Shown piece after piece: positions 1-9,121 of a stretch of 40,769 bases of DNA (positions are counted from its first letter, which is position 1; each line of letters opens with the position of its first letter). The position numbers and the translations under genes were made by a program. The notes beneath the pieces were generated by a model that was not told where the DNA came from, ran no database searches, and saw only the letters and a program-made list of their open reading frames with translations. This DNA comes from Hyphomicrobiales bacterium. GTDB taxonomy: Bacteria; Pseudomonadota; Alphaproteobacteria; Rhizobiales; Beijerinckiaceae. The DNA lies in contig CANGQA010000015.1 of NCBI GenBank assembly GCA_947455995.1, positions 1 to 40,769 on the forward strand, read 5' to 3'.

Positions 1-18
1 AGCAAGACATGATAATGG

Positions 19-40
19 GCGGCAATGCCAGCCGCTTTTA
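19..40 (+). terminator. Rho-independent terminator-like hairpin of an upstream gene
   Basis: A 5-bp GC stem (GCGGC at 19-23 with GCCGC at 31-35) and a 7-nt loop are followed directly by TTTTA. It probably ends a + strand gene lying before the window. The stem is short, so confidence is moderate. Confidence 0.5.
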
Positions 41-79
41 TCGCCTGTCATAGAGAGAAAGTGATCCTTTCGGTCTATT

Positions 80-112
80 GATCGTAAGAGAAAGCATTGC
101 TCTTACTCGATC
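80..112. promoter_or_regulatory. Inverted repeat upstream of mmsA
   Basis: GTAAGAG (84-90) and CTCTTAC (100-106) form a perfect 7-bp inverted repeat with a 9-nt spacer. GATC on both outer sides (80-83 and 109-112) can extend the pairing past a 2-nt bulge. It lies about 95 bases before the mmsA start with no T-run after it, so an operator or 5'-leader structure is more likely than a terminator. No clear sigma-70 promoter was found in 41-205. Confidence 0.35.
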
Positions 113-205
113 TGGGCATAGCCTTGTAGCAAGAGCAGTGTTAAGCCATTCCAGTAACCGGTGTAACAACCATCGGCACCAAATAGGATGCGAGGAGGAA
201 GAACC

Positions 206-1705
206 ATGGCGACTGAACTGACCCATTTTATCGGCGGCAAGCATGTCAAAGGCACATCCGGACGTTTTGCGGATGCCTATTGGCCGATGACCGGCGAAGT
301 TGCCTCGCGCGTACCGCTCGCTTCGACCAAAGAAGTGCGGGCCGCTGTTGAAAACGCCATGGCAGCCCAGCCTGCTTGGGCTGCGACCAATCCGCAGCGT
401 CGCGTCCGCGTTCTCATGAAGTTTCTCGAACTCGTCCACAAAGAATATGATGAATTAGCCCTGTTGCTCGCCAAAGAACACGGCAAAACCGTAGCTGATG
501 CCAAAGGCGACATCCAGCGCGGATTGGAAGTGGTCGAGTTCTGTATCGGCGCGCCGCATTTACTGAAAGGTGAATTTACCGACGGTGCTGGCCCCAATAT
601 CGACATTTATTCGATCCGCCAGCCACTTGGCGTGGTTGCCGGCATTACACCGTTTAACTTCCCTGCGATGATTCCATTGTGGAAATGCGCCCCTGCGATT
701 GCCTGCGGCAATGCCTTTATCCTGAAACCATCGGAGCGCGATGTCGGCGTGCCGTTGCGTATTGCCGAACTGTTCCTTGAGGCTGGCCTTCCTGCGGGTA
801 TTCTCAATGTTGTCAACGGCGACAAAGAAGCCGTGGATGCCTTGCTGGATGATCCGGACGTCAAGGCAATCGGCTTTGTCGGCTCCACCCCAATTGCCGA
901 ATATGTCTACACCCGCGGATGCGCGAGCGGTAAGCGCGTGCAGTGCTTCGGCGGCGCCAAGAACCACATGATCATCATGCCGGATGCCGATATGGATCAG
1001 GCTGTCGATGCCTTGATGGGCGCAGGCTATGGCTCTGCCGGTGAACGCTGCATGGCAATTTCCGTTGCGGTACCGGTCGGTGAAAGCACGGCCAACCGTT
1101 TGATGGAAAAGCTGATTCCGCGTGTTGAAAGCCTCAAAGTCGGCCCCTCCACCGATCCCTCAGCCGATTTTGGCCCGCTGGTCACAAAAGTCCATCTCGA
1201 CAAGGTGAAGGACTACGTCGATGTCGGCGTGAAAGAGGGCGCTAAGCTGGTCGTCGATGGCCGCAACTTTAAAATGCAGGGCTATGAAAACGGCTTCTAC
1301 ATGGGCGGTTGCCTGTTCGACAATGTCACCGAAGACATGCGCATCTATAAAGAGGAAATTTTCGGGCCGGTTCTGTCGGTGATCCGTGCACCAAATTATG
1401 AAAAAGCCTTGTCGCTGGCCAATGACCATGAATATGGCAATGGCGTCGCCATTTTTACCCGTGACGGTGATGCAGCGCGTGATTTTGCATCCAAAGTGCA
1501 GGTCGGCATGATCGGTATCAATGTGCCCATTCCTGTTCCGCTGGCCTATTATACCTTCGGCGGCTGGAAGCGCTCAGGCTTCGGTGATCTCAACCAGCAC
1601 GGTCCGGATGCGTTCCGGTTCTACACCAAGACCAAGACCATCACCTCGCGCTGGCCTTCGGGCATCAAGGACGGGGCGGAATTCGTGATCCCGACCATGC
1701 GCTAA
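206..1705 (+). CDS. mmsA: Methylmalonate-semialdehyde dehydrogenase (CoA-acylating)
   Basis: Cytoplasmic aldehyde dehydrogenase of 499 residues, the usual family length. It oxidises methylmalonate semialdehyde (and malonate semialdehyde) with NAD+ and CoA to propionyl-CoA (acetyl-CoA) and CO2, the last step of valine breakdown. Seen in the sequence: TPFNFP at residues 148-153, the GGAKNH stretch near 249-254 where this subfamily has Asn instead of the general-base Glu of ordinary ALDHs, and catalytic Cys282 in GSAGERCMAIS. The ATG at 206 is chosen over an in-frame ATG at 188 because AGGAGG at 193-198 sits 7 bases before it. The downstream acyl-CoA dehydrogenase and 3-hydroxyisobutyrate dehydrogenase support the valine assignment. 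A terminator-like hairpin follows the stop. Confidence 0.95.
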   Translation: MATELTHFIGGKHVKGTSGRFADAYWPMTGEVASRVPLASTKEVRAAVENAMAAQPAWAATNPQRRVRVLMKFLELVHKEYDELALLLAKEHGKTVADAKGDIQRGLEVVEFCIGAPHLLKGEFTDGAGPNIDIYSIRQPLGVVAGITPFNFPAMIPLWKCAPAIACGNAFILKPSERDVGVPLRIAELFLEAGLPAGILNVVNGDKEAVDALLDDPDVKAIGFVGSTPIAEYVYTRGCASGKRVQCFGGAKNHMIIMPDADMDQAVDALMGAGYGSAGERCMAISVAVPVGESTANRLMEKLIPRVESLKVGPSTDPSADFGPLVTKVHLDKVKDYVDVGVKEGAKLVVDGRNFKMQGYENGFYMGGCLFDNVTEDMRIYKEEIFGPVLSVIRAPNYEKALSLANDHEYGNGVAIFTRDGDAARDFASKVQVGMIGINVPIPVPLAYYTFGGWKRSGFGDLNQHGPDAFRFYTKTKTITSRWPSGIKDGAEFVIPTMR

Positions 1706-1728
1706 ACCCGCACCGTGCATATGAGACG

Positions 1729-1763
1729 AAATCAGGGGTAGCGTGCTGCCCCTGATTTGTTTT
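1729..1763 (+). terminator. Intra-operon terminator or attenuator after mmsA
   Basis: A perfect 10-bp inverted repeat (AAATCAGGGG 1729-1738, CCCCTGATTT 1749-1758) with a 10-nt loop is followed by GTTTT. The next gene starts 32 bases later on the same strand, so this either lowers read-through within the valine operon or separates two transcripts. Confidence 0.7.
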
Positions 1764-1789
1764 CACTGGGCAAAAAGGGAGGTTCACAC

Positions 1790-2953
1790 ATGGCTCAACT
1801 TTTCGCCCTCGATGAGGATCGGATTGCTATCCGCGATATGGCCCGCGATTTCGCAGATTCCCATCTTGCGCCTCATGCCCTTGAATGGGATCAATCCAGC
1901 CATTTTCCGGTGGATGTGATGCGAGAAGCGGCAAAGCTCGGCATGGCCGCCATTTATGTAAGCGAAGATGTCGGTGGCTCCGGTCTTGGCCGTCTGGATG
2001 CAGCTTTAATTTTTGAGGCGCTGGCCACAGGATGCCCGACCATTGCAGCCTATTTGTCCATCCACAACATGGTTGCGTGGATGATTGACCAGAATGGCTC
2101 ACCTGAACAACGCCAGCACTGGCTGCCGTCTATTGTGGCTATGGACAAGATAGCAGCCTATTGCCTGACAGAGCCTGGATCCGGCTCGGATGCCGCAGCG
2201 TTGAAAACCCGTGCTCGCCGTGATGGCGATGATTATATTGTCGATGGGGTTAAACAGTTCATTTCCGGGGCAGGCGTCGCCGATGTGTATGCCGTGATGG
2301 TGCGCACCGGCGGCGATGGCCCTTCCGGCATCTCTACTTTGCTGATTGAAAAAGGCACGCCCGGTCTCTCTTTTGGTGCTGTCGAGAAGAAAATGGGATG
2401 GAACGCCCAACCAACCCGTCAGGTGATGATGGACAATTGCCGTGTGCCGGTGGCCAACCGGTTGGGCGCAGAAGGTATCGGCTTCAAGATCGCCATGTCG
2501 GGACTTGATGGAGGCCGCCTCAACATTGCAGCCTGCTCACTTGGCGGCGCGCAATCAGCCCTTGAAAAGTCCCTGTCCTATATGGGCGACCGCAAAGCCT
2601 TTGGCAAGAAATTGCAGGATTTCCAGGCTTTGCAATTCCGGCTGGCTGATATGGCAACCGAACTCGAAGTTGCCCGCACCTTTTTATGGAGAGCGGCGTC
2701 GGCTCTCGATGCCAAGGCACATGATGCCTCGCACCTGTCAGCCATGGCCAAGCGCTTTGTCACCGATACCGGCTTCGAAGTAGCCAATCAGGCGCTGCAA
2801 CTGCATGGCGGCTACGGCTATCTGGCCGATTATGGCATCGAAAAGATCGTGCGCGATCTCCGTGTGCATCAGATATTGGAAGGTACCAACGAAATCATGC
2901 GCGTCATTATTGCGCGCCAATTGGTCGGTCGCGGACAAGGAAGCGGATCATGA
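1790..2953 (+). CDS. Acyl-CoA dehydrogenase, probably isobutyryl-CoA dehydrogenase
   Basis: FAD enzyme of 387 residues, normal for the family. It introduces the alpha,beta double bond into a short acyl-CoA and passes electrons to ETF. Family signatures are visible: CLTEPGSGSDA near 125-135, and QLHGGYGYL followed by VRDLRVHQILEGTNEI, with the expected catalytic base at Glu364. The ATG at 1790 is preceded by AGGGAGG (1776-1782, 7-base spacing); an earlier in-frame start at 1757 lies inside the terminator region and has no such site. Its place between mmsA and mmsB suggests isobutyryl-CoA (valine) as substrate, but 2-methylbutyryl-CoA cannot be excluded by sequence reading. Its stop overlaps the mmsB start. 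Confidence 0.9.
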   Translation: MAQLFALDEDRIAIRDMARDFADSHLAPHALEWDQSSHFPVDVMREAAKLGMAAIYVSEDVGGSGLGRLDAALIFEALATGCPTIAAYLSIHNMVAWMIDQNGSPEQRQHWLPSIVAMDKIAAYCLTEPGSGSDAAALKTRARRDGDDYIVDGVKQFISGAGVADVYAVMVRTGGDGPSGISTLLIEKGTPGLSFGAVEKKMGWNAQPTRQVMMDNCRVPVANRLGAEGIGFKIAMSGLDGGRLNIAACSLGGAQSALEKSLSYMGDRKAFGKKLQDFQALQFRLADMATELEVARTFLWRAASALDAKAHDASHLSAMAKRFVTDTGFEVANQALQLHGGYGYLADYGIEKIVRDLRVHQILEGTNEIMRVIIARQLVGRGQGSGS

Positions 2954-3834
2954 GCAAAACACTCTCCATCGCATTTATCGGGCTTGGCAATATGGGTGGG
3001 CCTATGGCTGCCAATCTGGTCAAAGCAGGGTTTCAGGTCACAGGATTTGACCTGTCGGCCAGCCATCTAGACCAAGCCAAAGCGCAAGGTGTAGCCCCTG
3101 CTTCATCGGCACAAGCGGCGGCCAAAGTCGCCGATGTGGTCATCACGATGCTGCCTGCCGGCAAACATGTGCTGAGCGTGTGGCAAGACATCCTCTCGAC
3201 CACCAAGCCCGGGGCTCTGCTGATTGACTGTTCGACGATCGATGTCGAAAGCGCCCACGCTGCCCACAGGCTTGCCACAGAGCATGGATTGACCGCCCTC
3301 GATGCGCCAGTATCAGGCGGGGTAGGCGGGGCACAAGGTGCAACCCTCACCTTCATGTGCGGCGGCACCGAGCTCGCATTTTCAATGGCCAAACCGTTGC
3401 TCGAAGCCATGGGCAAAAAGATTGTCCATTGTGGCGAGGCCGGAGCCGGACAGGCGGCCAAAATCTGCAACAACATGATTTTAGGCATTTCGATGATTGC
3501 CGTTTGCGAGGGTTTCGCATTGGCCGAAAAGCTCGGCTTGTCCCATCAGGCGTTGTTTGATGTCGCCTCGACCTCGTCAGGCCAGTGCTGGTCCTTGACC
3601 ACCTATTGCCCTGTCCCTGGTCCTGTGCCAACCAGCCCTGCCAATCGCGATTATCAGCCGGGATTTGCGACACCTTTGATGCTGAAGGATCTTTTGCTGT
3701 CGCAAGATGCCGCCCACAGTGCTGGAGCGCAGACACCGCTGGGTGCCAGGGCGACAGAGTTGTATCAGCGTTATCTCGAGACTGGCGCGTCGGAAAAAGA
3801 TTTCTCCGGCATCATCTCAATGCTAAGATCATAA
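2950..3834 (+). CDS. mmsB: 3-hydroxyisobutyrate dehydrogenase
   Basis: Beta-hydroxyacid dehydrogenase of 294 residues. It oxidises 3-hydroxyisobutyrate to methylmalonate semialdehyde with NAD+, feeding MmsA. Seen: N-terminal Rossmann motif GLGNMG at 11-16, substrate motif DAPVSGGVGGA at about 118-128, and catalytic Lys171 in GQAAKICNNM. The start is fixed by the 4-base ATGA overlap with the upstream acyl-CoA dehydrogenase, indicating translational coupling. The enoyl-CoA hydratase and 3-hydroxyisobutyryl-CoA hydrolase needed between these steps are not in the window. Confidence 0.93.
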   Translation: MSKTLSIAFIGLGNMGGPMAANLVKAGFQVTGFDLSASHLDQAKAQGVAPASSAQAAAKVADVVITMLPAGKHVLSVWQDILSTTKPGALLIDCSTIDVESAHAAHRLATEHGLTALDAPVSGGVGGAQGATLTFMCGGTELAFSMAKPLLEAMGKKIVHCGEAGAGQAAKICNNMILGISMIAVCEGFALAEKLGLSHQALFDVASTSSGQCWSLTTYCPVPGPVPTSPANRDYQPGFATPLMLKDLLLSQDAAHSAGAQTPLGARATELYQRYLETGASEKDFSGIISMLRS

Positions 3835-3868
3835 AAATCGATTTCTGATTGGCCATTCGAGCGCATCC

Positions 3869-5083
3869 ATGCCGTTGCAAAAAACTCCCTCTCCCCAACC
3901 GGCGGCCTCTGCGGCCCGTCTGTTGCGGCGTGTCGGTTTTTTTGTGCTGGCTGCCGCCCCGCTGCTGTCAATGGCCAGCCGTCGTGGCTTCGTCATTGCG
4001 GTTCCGTTCGGGTCGATCTTGCTGATTATGGCGACACTGATTGAAAGCGAGACCAATAAGCCATGGCAGAGCATTGGCCGGATGGCTGTTTCAATCTGCG
4101 GCATTGCCGGTTTGTTCGTGCTTCTTTGGGCCGGATTGTCGCTGATATGGACTCCTTTCAAAAGCGAAGCCATGGCCCGATTAGCCAATATGATCGGACT
4201 GGTCGTGTTGGTGATGACCACAGTGGCAAGTCTGCCGGTTCATAGTCGCGCCAGCAATTTGCATCTGCTGGCGATCGGTCTTGGTGGCGCGATCGTGCTG
4301 GCTAACGGGCTCTCGATCTGGAGCCTCAATGATCCTGATCTGGTGATCGATCCATTATTCACCGAACGCTTACCGTTGTTTGCCTCGGTGTTGCTATTCC
4401 CCTGTATCGGCTGGCTGCACTCCCGCCAACGCTTTGGCGGGGCCTTGATGCTCTTGGTGTTCACCGGCAGTTTTCTGATCTTGCATGAAGCCTATGCCGC
4501 CTTGTTCAGCCTCACACTGGGTATTGTCTTTTATGGCCTTGCCGTCTGGCGAGCCACCTGGTGCCGCTGGCTCAGTGGGATGATGACCATCGGCTTGCTG
4601 GTGCTGGCTCCTGTCTTGCCATTTGTGCTGCGTCCGCTGACCAAATGGGCATTTGGGGCGACCGATCTGAATGTCGATGCCTTGCGGGCATGGGGACGAC
4701 TGGTGCAGCGCGAACCCTTGCGCCTGATGACCGGACATGGCTTTGATGTGACAGCCCGTGCCAAGGCTGCCGGATTGATAGAGCCTACGGCCCCGCGCGG
4801 ACTGCTGTTCGAATTATGGTATGATCTTGGCCTGCTCGGTGTTGTCGGCGTGGCAATCGTGCTGCTGATGATTATCCGTGCCAGCTCCAAATCGGCGCCT
4901 GTTCTGGCTCCGGGTATCTTAGCGACACTGATTTGCGCTTTCAGCCTGACCGTTCTGGGTCAGGTGGCCTTGCAAAGCTGGTGGGTGACGCTGATCGGAC
5001 TGGTGGTGATTATGTGGTTTGCCATCGAACAGGGCCAGTATCACACCATCCGCCCCCGCTCGATCTCGACGAGATCCCACTAG
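3869..5083 (+). CDS. Polytopic membrane protein, O-antigen ligase/polymerase type
   Basis: 404 residues, mostly hydrophobic, with roughly ten predicted membrane helices. The late periplasmic loop has the layout of the O-antigen ligase family (WaaL/Wzy-like): GRLVQREPLRLMTGHGFD followed by LLFELWYDLGLLG, which would join or polymerise lipid-carried glycans at the outer face of the inner membrane. Odd: the His/Asn usually found just before the ELWYELG-type segment appears replaced by TAPRG, so activity or subgroup is uncertain. It lies 34 bases after mmsB with only a weak ribosome site, and the start at 3869 is the best ATG available. Its stop lies 3 bases from the stop of the convergent dppF-type gene. 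No other surface-glycan gene is nearby, so the location looks incidental. Confidence 0.7.
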   Translation: MPLQKTPSPQPAASAARLLRRVGFFVLAAAPLLSMASRRGFVIAVPFGSILLIMATLIESETNKPWQSIGRMAVSICGIAGLFVLLWAGLSLIWTPFKSEAMARLANMIGLVVLVMTTVASLPVHSRASNLHLLAIGLGGAIVLANGLSIWSLNDPDLVIDPLFTERLPLFASVLLFPCIGWLHSRQRFGGALMLLVFTGSFLILHEAYAALFSLTLGIVFYGLAVWRATWCRWLSGMMTIGLLVLAPVLPFVLRPLTKWAFGATDLNVDALRAWGRLVQREPLRLMTGHGFDVTARAKAAGLIEPTAPRGLLFELWYDLGLLGVVGVAIVLLMIIRASSKSAPVLAPGILATLICAFSLTVLGQVALQSWWVTLIGLVVIMWFAIEQGQYHTIRPRSISTRSH

Positions 5084-5086
5084 ACC

Positions 5087-6070
5087 CTACGTTTTGCGAT
5101 TTTCCTGCACCGCATGGCAGGCCACACCGTCAATCATCAGCGGCACTTCCTTCTGGCAGCGCGAATTGGCCAGAGGGCAGCGGGGATGGAATGTACAGCC
5201 AGAAGGCGGCGAAATAGGGTTGGGCACTTCACCCTGTACCGGCTGGCGGCTGCGCCCTGTCATTGCCAGATCGGGCACCGCATCCAGCAGCATGCGGGTG
5301 TAAGGATGACGGGGCTGGGCAAACAGGGTCTCAACCCGGGCCACTTCTACCAGACGACCCAGATACATCACCCCGATCACATCCGCCATATAGCGGACCA
5401 CCGCGAGATTATGGCTGATAAAGAGCAAGGTCAGGCTCAGGTCGCGTTGCAGATCTTTCATCAGATTCAGAATTTGCGCCTGAACCGACACATCGAGGGC
5501 AGACGTCGGCTCGTCACAGACAATCACATCGGCATCAGAAGCCAGAGCGCGGGCAATCGCAATACGCTGGCGCTGCCCGCCGGAGAACTGGTGCGGAAAC
5601 TTGACCGCATCGGCGGGATCAAGCCCTACCAGTTTGAGCAAATGGCTGACACGGACACGTTCCTCGTCCTCATTGCGGGCCAATCCAAAAGCCTTCATCG
5701 GTTCGGCGATGATCTGCCCAACACGCCAGCGCGGATCAAGGCTGGCATAGGGATCTTGAAAAATCATCTGTAACCGGCGGCGCAATGCCAGCGGATAGCC
5801 ATGCTTGGGATCAAGCGGAACATCATCAATCGCGAATGTCCCGGAAGTCGCCGGCAACAAACCGGTTACCATGCGGGCGACTGTGGATTTACCTGATCCC
5901 GATTCCCCGACCAAAGCAAAGGTCTCGCCCTTTTTGATCGCAAAAGACACATCATCAACCGCCACCAACATTTGCTTGTCCTGTCCGGACAAGGCACGTT
6001 CCAGCCACGGCTGCGACACATCGAATACTTTGCGCGCATGGGTCACTGATACCATCGGCTTTGTGGTCAT
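5087..6070 (-). CDS. Peptide ABC transporter ATP-binding subunit (first importer, DppF type)
   Basis: 327-residue cytoplasmic ATPase of a Dpp/Opp-class importer. Walker [10 protein letters not shown], signature FSGGQRQRIAIARAL, Walker B VIVCDEP and the C-terminal cysteine motif of the oligopeptide class (CTFHPRCPLANSRC) are all present, so it should be active. It overlaps the preceding ATPase gene by ATGA, and GAGGTGG lies before the start. It is the last gene of the dppABCDF-type operon. Ligand specificity rests with the binding protein and cannot be told from this subunit. Confidence 0.9.
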   Translation of the reverse strand: MTTKPMVSVTHARKVFDVSQPWLERALSGQDKQMLVAVDDVSFAIKKGETFALVGESGSGKSTVARMVTGLLPATSGTFAIDDVPLDPKHGYPLALRRRLQMIFQDPYASLDPRWRVGQIIAEPMKAFGLARNEDEERVRVSHLLKLVGLDPADAVKFPHQFSGGQRQRIAIARALASDADVIVCDEPTSALDVSVQAQILNLMKDLQRDLSLTLLFISHNLAVVRYMADVIGVMYLGRLVEVARVETLFAQPRHPYTRMLLDAVPDLAMTGRSRQPVQGEVPNPISPPSGCTFHPRCPLANSRCQKEVPLMIDGVACHAVQENRKT

Positions 6071-7053
6071 TGGCCCACCTCATGCAAAAAACAGGCGACC
6101 TGCCCTGCACCGACCGCCTCGAGAACCGGTCTCGCCTCGTGGCATCTGGGCATCACATGCGGACACCGGGGATGGAAGGCACAACCTTGCGGGATTGCCG
6201 TCAGACGTGGCATCGCCCCCTCGATTTGCAGCAAGCGCTCGGGCCGCTCATCAAGCGCGGGGATCGAGCCCATCAGTCCTTTGGCATAAGGATGCTTCGG
6301 AGATTTCACGACATCACGCACAGGACCGATCTCGATGACCCGTCCAGCATACATCACCGCGACCCGGTCAGCGGTTTCGGCGATCACGCCCATATCATGC
6401 GTGATCAGCATCACCGCAGTGCCGCGTTCACGGCACAGTTTTTTCAAAACAGCAATAATCTGCGCTTGAACCGATACATCCAGTGCAGTGGTCGGCTCAT
6501 CAGCAATGATCAATTCTGGTTCGGCCGCCAGTGCCAACGCAATCACCACGCGCTGGCGCATGCCACCCGAAAATTCGTGCGGATAACCGTCGATCCGTTT
6601 TTCGGAAGCAGGAATTCCGACCTCTGCCAGCAACGCAATCGCGCGCGCCCGCGCCTCCTGTTCGGACACCGGCAGATGTGTGCGGATGGTTTCTATCAAC
6701 TGTTCTCCGACCCGATAGAGCGGATCGAGACTGGTCAGAGGATCCTGAAAAATCGTACCGATCCGCTTGCCGCGAATATGGCGCAGATCCTCCATTGGCA
6801 GATGGTCGATCCGCTGGCCCGCCAGCAAGACCTCGCCCGAGGCAATGCGGCCGGGCGGTTCCAGCAGGCCGATGACCGCCGCGCCCGTCAATGATTTACC
6901 GGCCCCAGATTCACCGACCACACCCAGCACTTCACCGGGTGCGATGGAAAGGGAAATCCCGTCCAAAGCGCGTAAAGTGCCATGGCGGGTTACAAATTCG
7001 ACTACCAAATTGCGCAGTTCGAGCACCGGCGGCGTTAAAGATTGAGAAGTCAT
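6067..7053 (-). CDS. Peptide ABC transporter ATP-binding subunit (first importer, DppD type)
   Basis: 328-residue ATPase that pairs with the DppF-type subunit to power the importer. Walker A GESGAGKS, signature [15 protein letters not shown], Walker [13 protein letters not shown], and the C-terminal [14 protein letters not shown] motif of this class. The start overlaps the stop of the DppC-type gene by ATGA, so the genes are translationally coupled. Confidence 0.9.
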   Translation of the reverse strand: MTSQSLTPPVLELRNLVVEFVTRHGTLRALDGISLSIAPGEVLGVVGESGAGKSLTGAAVIGLLEPPGRIASGEVLLAGQRIDHLPMEDLRHIRGKRIGTIFQDPLTSLDPLYRVGEQLIETIRTHLPVSEQEARARAIALLAEVGIPASEKRIDGYPHEFSGGMRQRVVIALALAAEPELIIADEPTTALDVSVQAQIIAVLKKLCRERGTAVMLITHDMGVIAETADRVAVMYAGRVIEIGPVRDVVKSPKHPYAKGLMGSIPALDERPERLLQIEGAMPRLTAIPQGCAFHPRCPHVMPRCHEARPVLEAVGAGQVACFLHEVGQ

Positions 7054-8003
7054 TGCAGCCTCGGATTCAGCGCATCACGCAGCCAATCGCCGATCAGATT
7101 GATCGACAGCACAAAAATCGCCAAAGTCAGGCCAGGAAAAGTCACAATCCACCAATCGCCGGAAAACAGATATTTGTTGCCGATGGAAATCAGGGTGCCC
7201 AGCGAAGGCTGTGTTGGCGGCAGACCGACCCCCAGAAAGGATAAGGTCGCCTCCGTGATAATCGCCAGCCCCAGATTGATGGTCAGAATCACCAGCACAG
7301 GACCGATCACATTCGGCAGCAAATGCCGGAGCAGGATCAACGGCGTAGGCTGCCCGACAAGCCTTGCGGCATGGATATAGTCCTTGTTCTTTTCGATCAA
7401 AGTGGAGCCACGAATGGTTCGGGCATATTGCACCCAGAAGCTTAAACCAATCGACAGGATCAGCACCCCGAAGGCCCATGTCTCGCGCGAGGTGCCCTTG
7501 GACAAGGCTTGAACCACGCCGTTGACCAGCAAGGCAATCAAAATGGCGGGAAAGGTCAGCTGTACATCGGCCACCCGCATGATGACCGCATCGACCCGCC
7601 CGCCGAGATAGCCAGCAACCAGACCCAGCGTAATACCGATAGTGGCAGCCAACGCCACACCGGACAGACCGATCACCAGAGATACCCTCATGCCATACAG
7701 AATGGCCGAATAGAGGTCGCGGCCCTGATCATCGGTGCCCAGCACAAAGCGTGGATCACCACCGTCCTGCCAGACCGGTGGAATATTGGCATCGGCCAGA
7801 AACACTTGCGCCGGATCGAAAGGATCCATACTCGCCAACCATGGCGCGAGCAAAGCGGCAAGGATGATGGCCACAGACAGAATGGCGGCCACCACCGTCA
7901 AAGGTGATCGGAAAAACAGATAGGTCAGATCATGCGCCATGATCCGCGACCAGAGGCTGTCACCTGACGAGGAAGGTCCGGTAGAGGGGGATGGGATCGT
8001 CAC
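7050..8003 (-). CDS. Peptide ABC transporter permease (first importer, DppC type)
   Basis: Inner-membrane permease, 317 residues with a GTG start. The frame is open further upstream, but AAAGGA at 8011-8016 lies 7 bases before GTG 8001-8003. That start also clears the DppB-type stop by 4 bases, whereas earlier ATGs would overlap it by dozens of bases. Typical DppC features: an N-terminal helix, the conserved GTDDQGRD segment, about six membrane helices and the cytoplasmic coupling segment HAARLVGQPTPLILLRHLLP. It forms the channel with the DppB-type subunit. Confidence 0.88.
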   Translation of the reverse strand: MTIPSPSTGPSSSGDSLWSRIMAHDLTYLFFRSPLTVVAAILSVAIILAALLAPWLASMDPFDPAQVFLADANIPPVWQDGGDPRFVLGTDDQGRDLYSAILYGMRVSLVIGLSGVALAATIGITLGLVAGYLGGRVDAVIMRVADVQLTFPAILIALLVNGVVQALSKGTSRETWAFGVLILSIGLSFWVQYARTIRGSTLIEKNKDYIHAARLVGQPTPLILLRHLLPNVIGPVLVILTINLGLAIITEATLSFLGVGLPPTQPSLGTLISIGNKYLFSGDWWIVTFPGLTLAIFVLSINLIGDWLRDALNPRLQ

Positions 8004-8007
8004 ACCA

Positions 8008-8985
8008 TTATCCTTTGATGGTCGCGCGCAACCGCGGATCGACAAATGCATAAAGCAGATCAACCACCATATTGATGGTGACAAACAAAGCCGAAATGAT
8101 CATCAGATAGGCTGCCATGATCGGAATATCGACATTCTGGACCGCCTTCAGAAACAAGGCCCCCATCCCCGGCCATTGGAACACCGTCTCCGTAATGACT
8201 GCAAAGGCAATGATCGAACCAAGCTGCAAACCGGCAATGGTAATAACCGGCACCAGTGTGCTTTTCAAAGCGTGCCGGAAGTGGATCGCCCGCGTGGTCA
8301 GCCCGCGTGCACGTGCGAATTTGATGTGGTCGGAGCGCAAAACTTCCAGCATCTCGGCGCGCACAAGCCGCATGATCAGGGTCATCTGGTAGAGACCGAG
8401 TGTAATCGAGGGCAGGATCAGCGCTTTCAGCCCCGAAGCGGTCAGCAAACCCGTGCTCCAGCGGCCCGATACAGTCACGACCTGCCCGCGCCCGAACGAT
8501 GGCAACCAGCCTAGGGTCACAGCGAACAGATAGATCAGCAAAATCCCGATCAGAAAGGTTGGCAGGCTGACGCCCACCAGCGAAATGGATTGGAAAACCC
8601 GCGCAAAAACGCTGTCGCGCCGCAACGCGGTATAGACCCCCATCGGAATGCCGATGGCAAGCGACAGCAAAGAGGAAATCAACGCCAGTTCCAAAGTGGC
8701 CGGCGCACGTTCGGCCAGCAATTCGATCACAGGCTGGCGGAATTGGTAGGAAATGCCAAAATCAAGCTGCACCGCCTTATAGAGATAGCGGCCCATCTGC
8801 ACGATCACAGGATCATCCAGACCGAGACTTTCGCGCACCTTGCGCACTTCTTCGGCGGGCGTATCCAGACTGACAATCTGTGCCACGGGATCGCCGACAA
8901 AACGAAACATCGTGAAGGCCAGCAAGGCGACTGTCAGCAAAACCATGCAGGATTGCAAAATCCGTCGGATAATAAATGCCAGCAT
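8008..8985 (-). CDS. Peptide ABC transporter permease (first importer, DppB type)
   Basis: 325-residue permease starting MLAFIIRRILQS, with the usual first helix, a large periplasmic loop and C-terminal helices. The EAA-type coupling segment is present (FARARGLTTRAIHFRHALK). It ends in the DLLYAFVDPRLRA motif typical of DppB. The ribosome site is weak (GAAGAG). It follows the binding-protein gene after a 136-base spacer that holds a strong hairpin. Confidence 0.9.
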   Translation of the reverse strand: MLAFIIRRILQSCMVLLTVALLAFTMFRFVGDPVAQIVSLDTPAEEVRKVRESLGLDDPVIVQMGRYLYKAVQLDFGISYQFRQPVIELLAERAPATLELALISSLLSLAIGIPMGVYTALRRDSVFARVFQSISLVGVSLPTFLIGILLIYLFAVTLGWLPSFGRGQVVTVSGRWSTGLLTASGLKALILPSITLGLYQMTLIMRLVRAEMLEVLRSDHIKFARARGLTTRAIHFRHALKSTLVPVITIAGLQLGSIIAFAVITETVFQWPGMGALFLKAVQNVDIPIMAAYLMIISALFVTINMVVDLLYAFVDPRLRATIKG

Positions 8986-9031
8986 CAGAATAAACTCTTC
9001 ATAAAAACCCGAACGCAGGATCGGGGATCGA

Positions 9032-9056
9032 GGTCCGACGCCACAGGCGCCGGACC
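9032..9056 (-). promoter_or_regulatory. Intercistronic mRNA hairpin between dppA- and dppB-type genes
   Basis: Read on the - strand, an 11-bp stem (one G-U pair) closes a 3-nt UGU loop: arms 9056-9046 and 9042-9032. No T-run follows, so a processing or 3'-protection element is more likely than full termination. It would stabilise the binding-protein message relative to the permease part. Confidence 0.6.
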
Positions 9057-9121
9057 CGACAGGCTAATACTCACCCTTCCCAGGCAGCAGGCTGTTGAAC
9101 AGCCCGCAACCGGATATGGGG

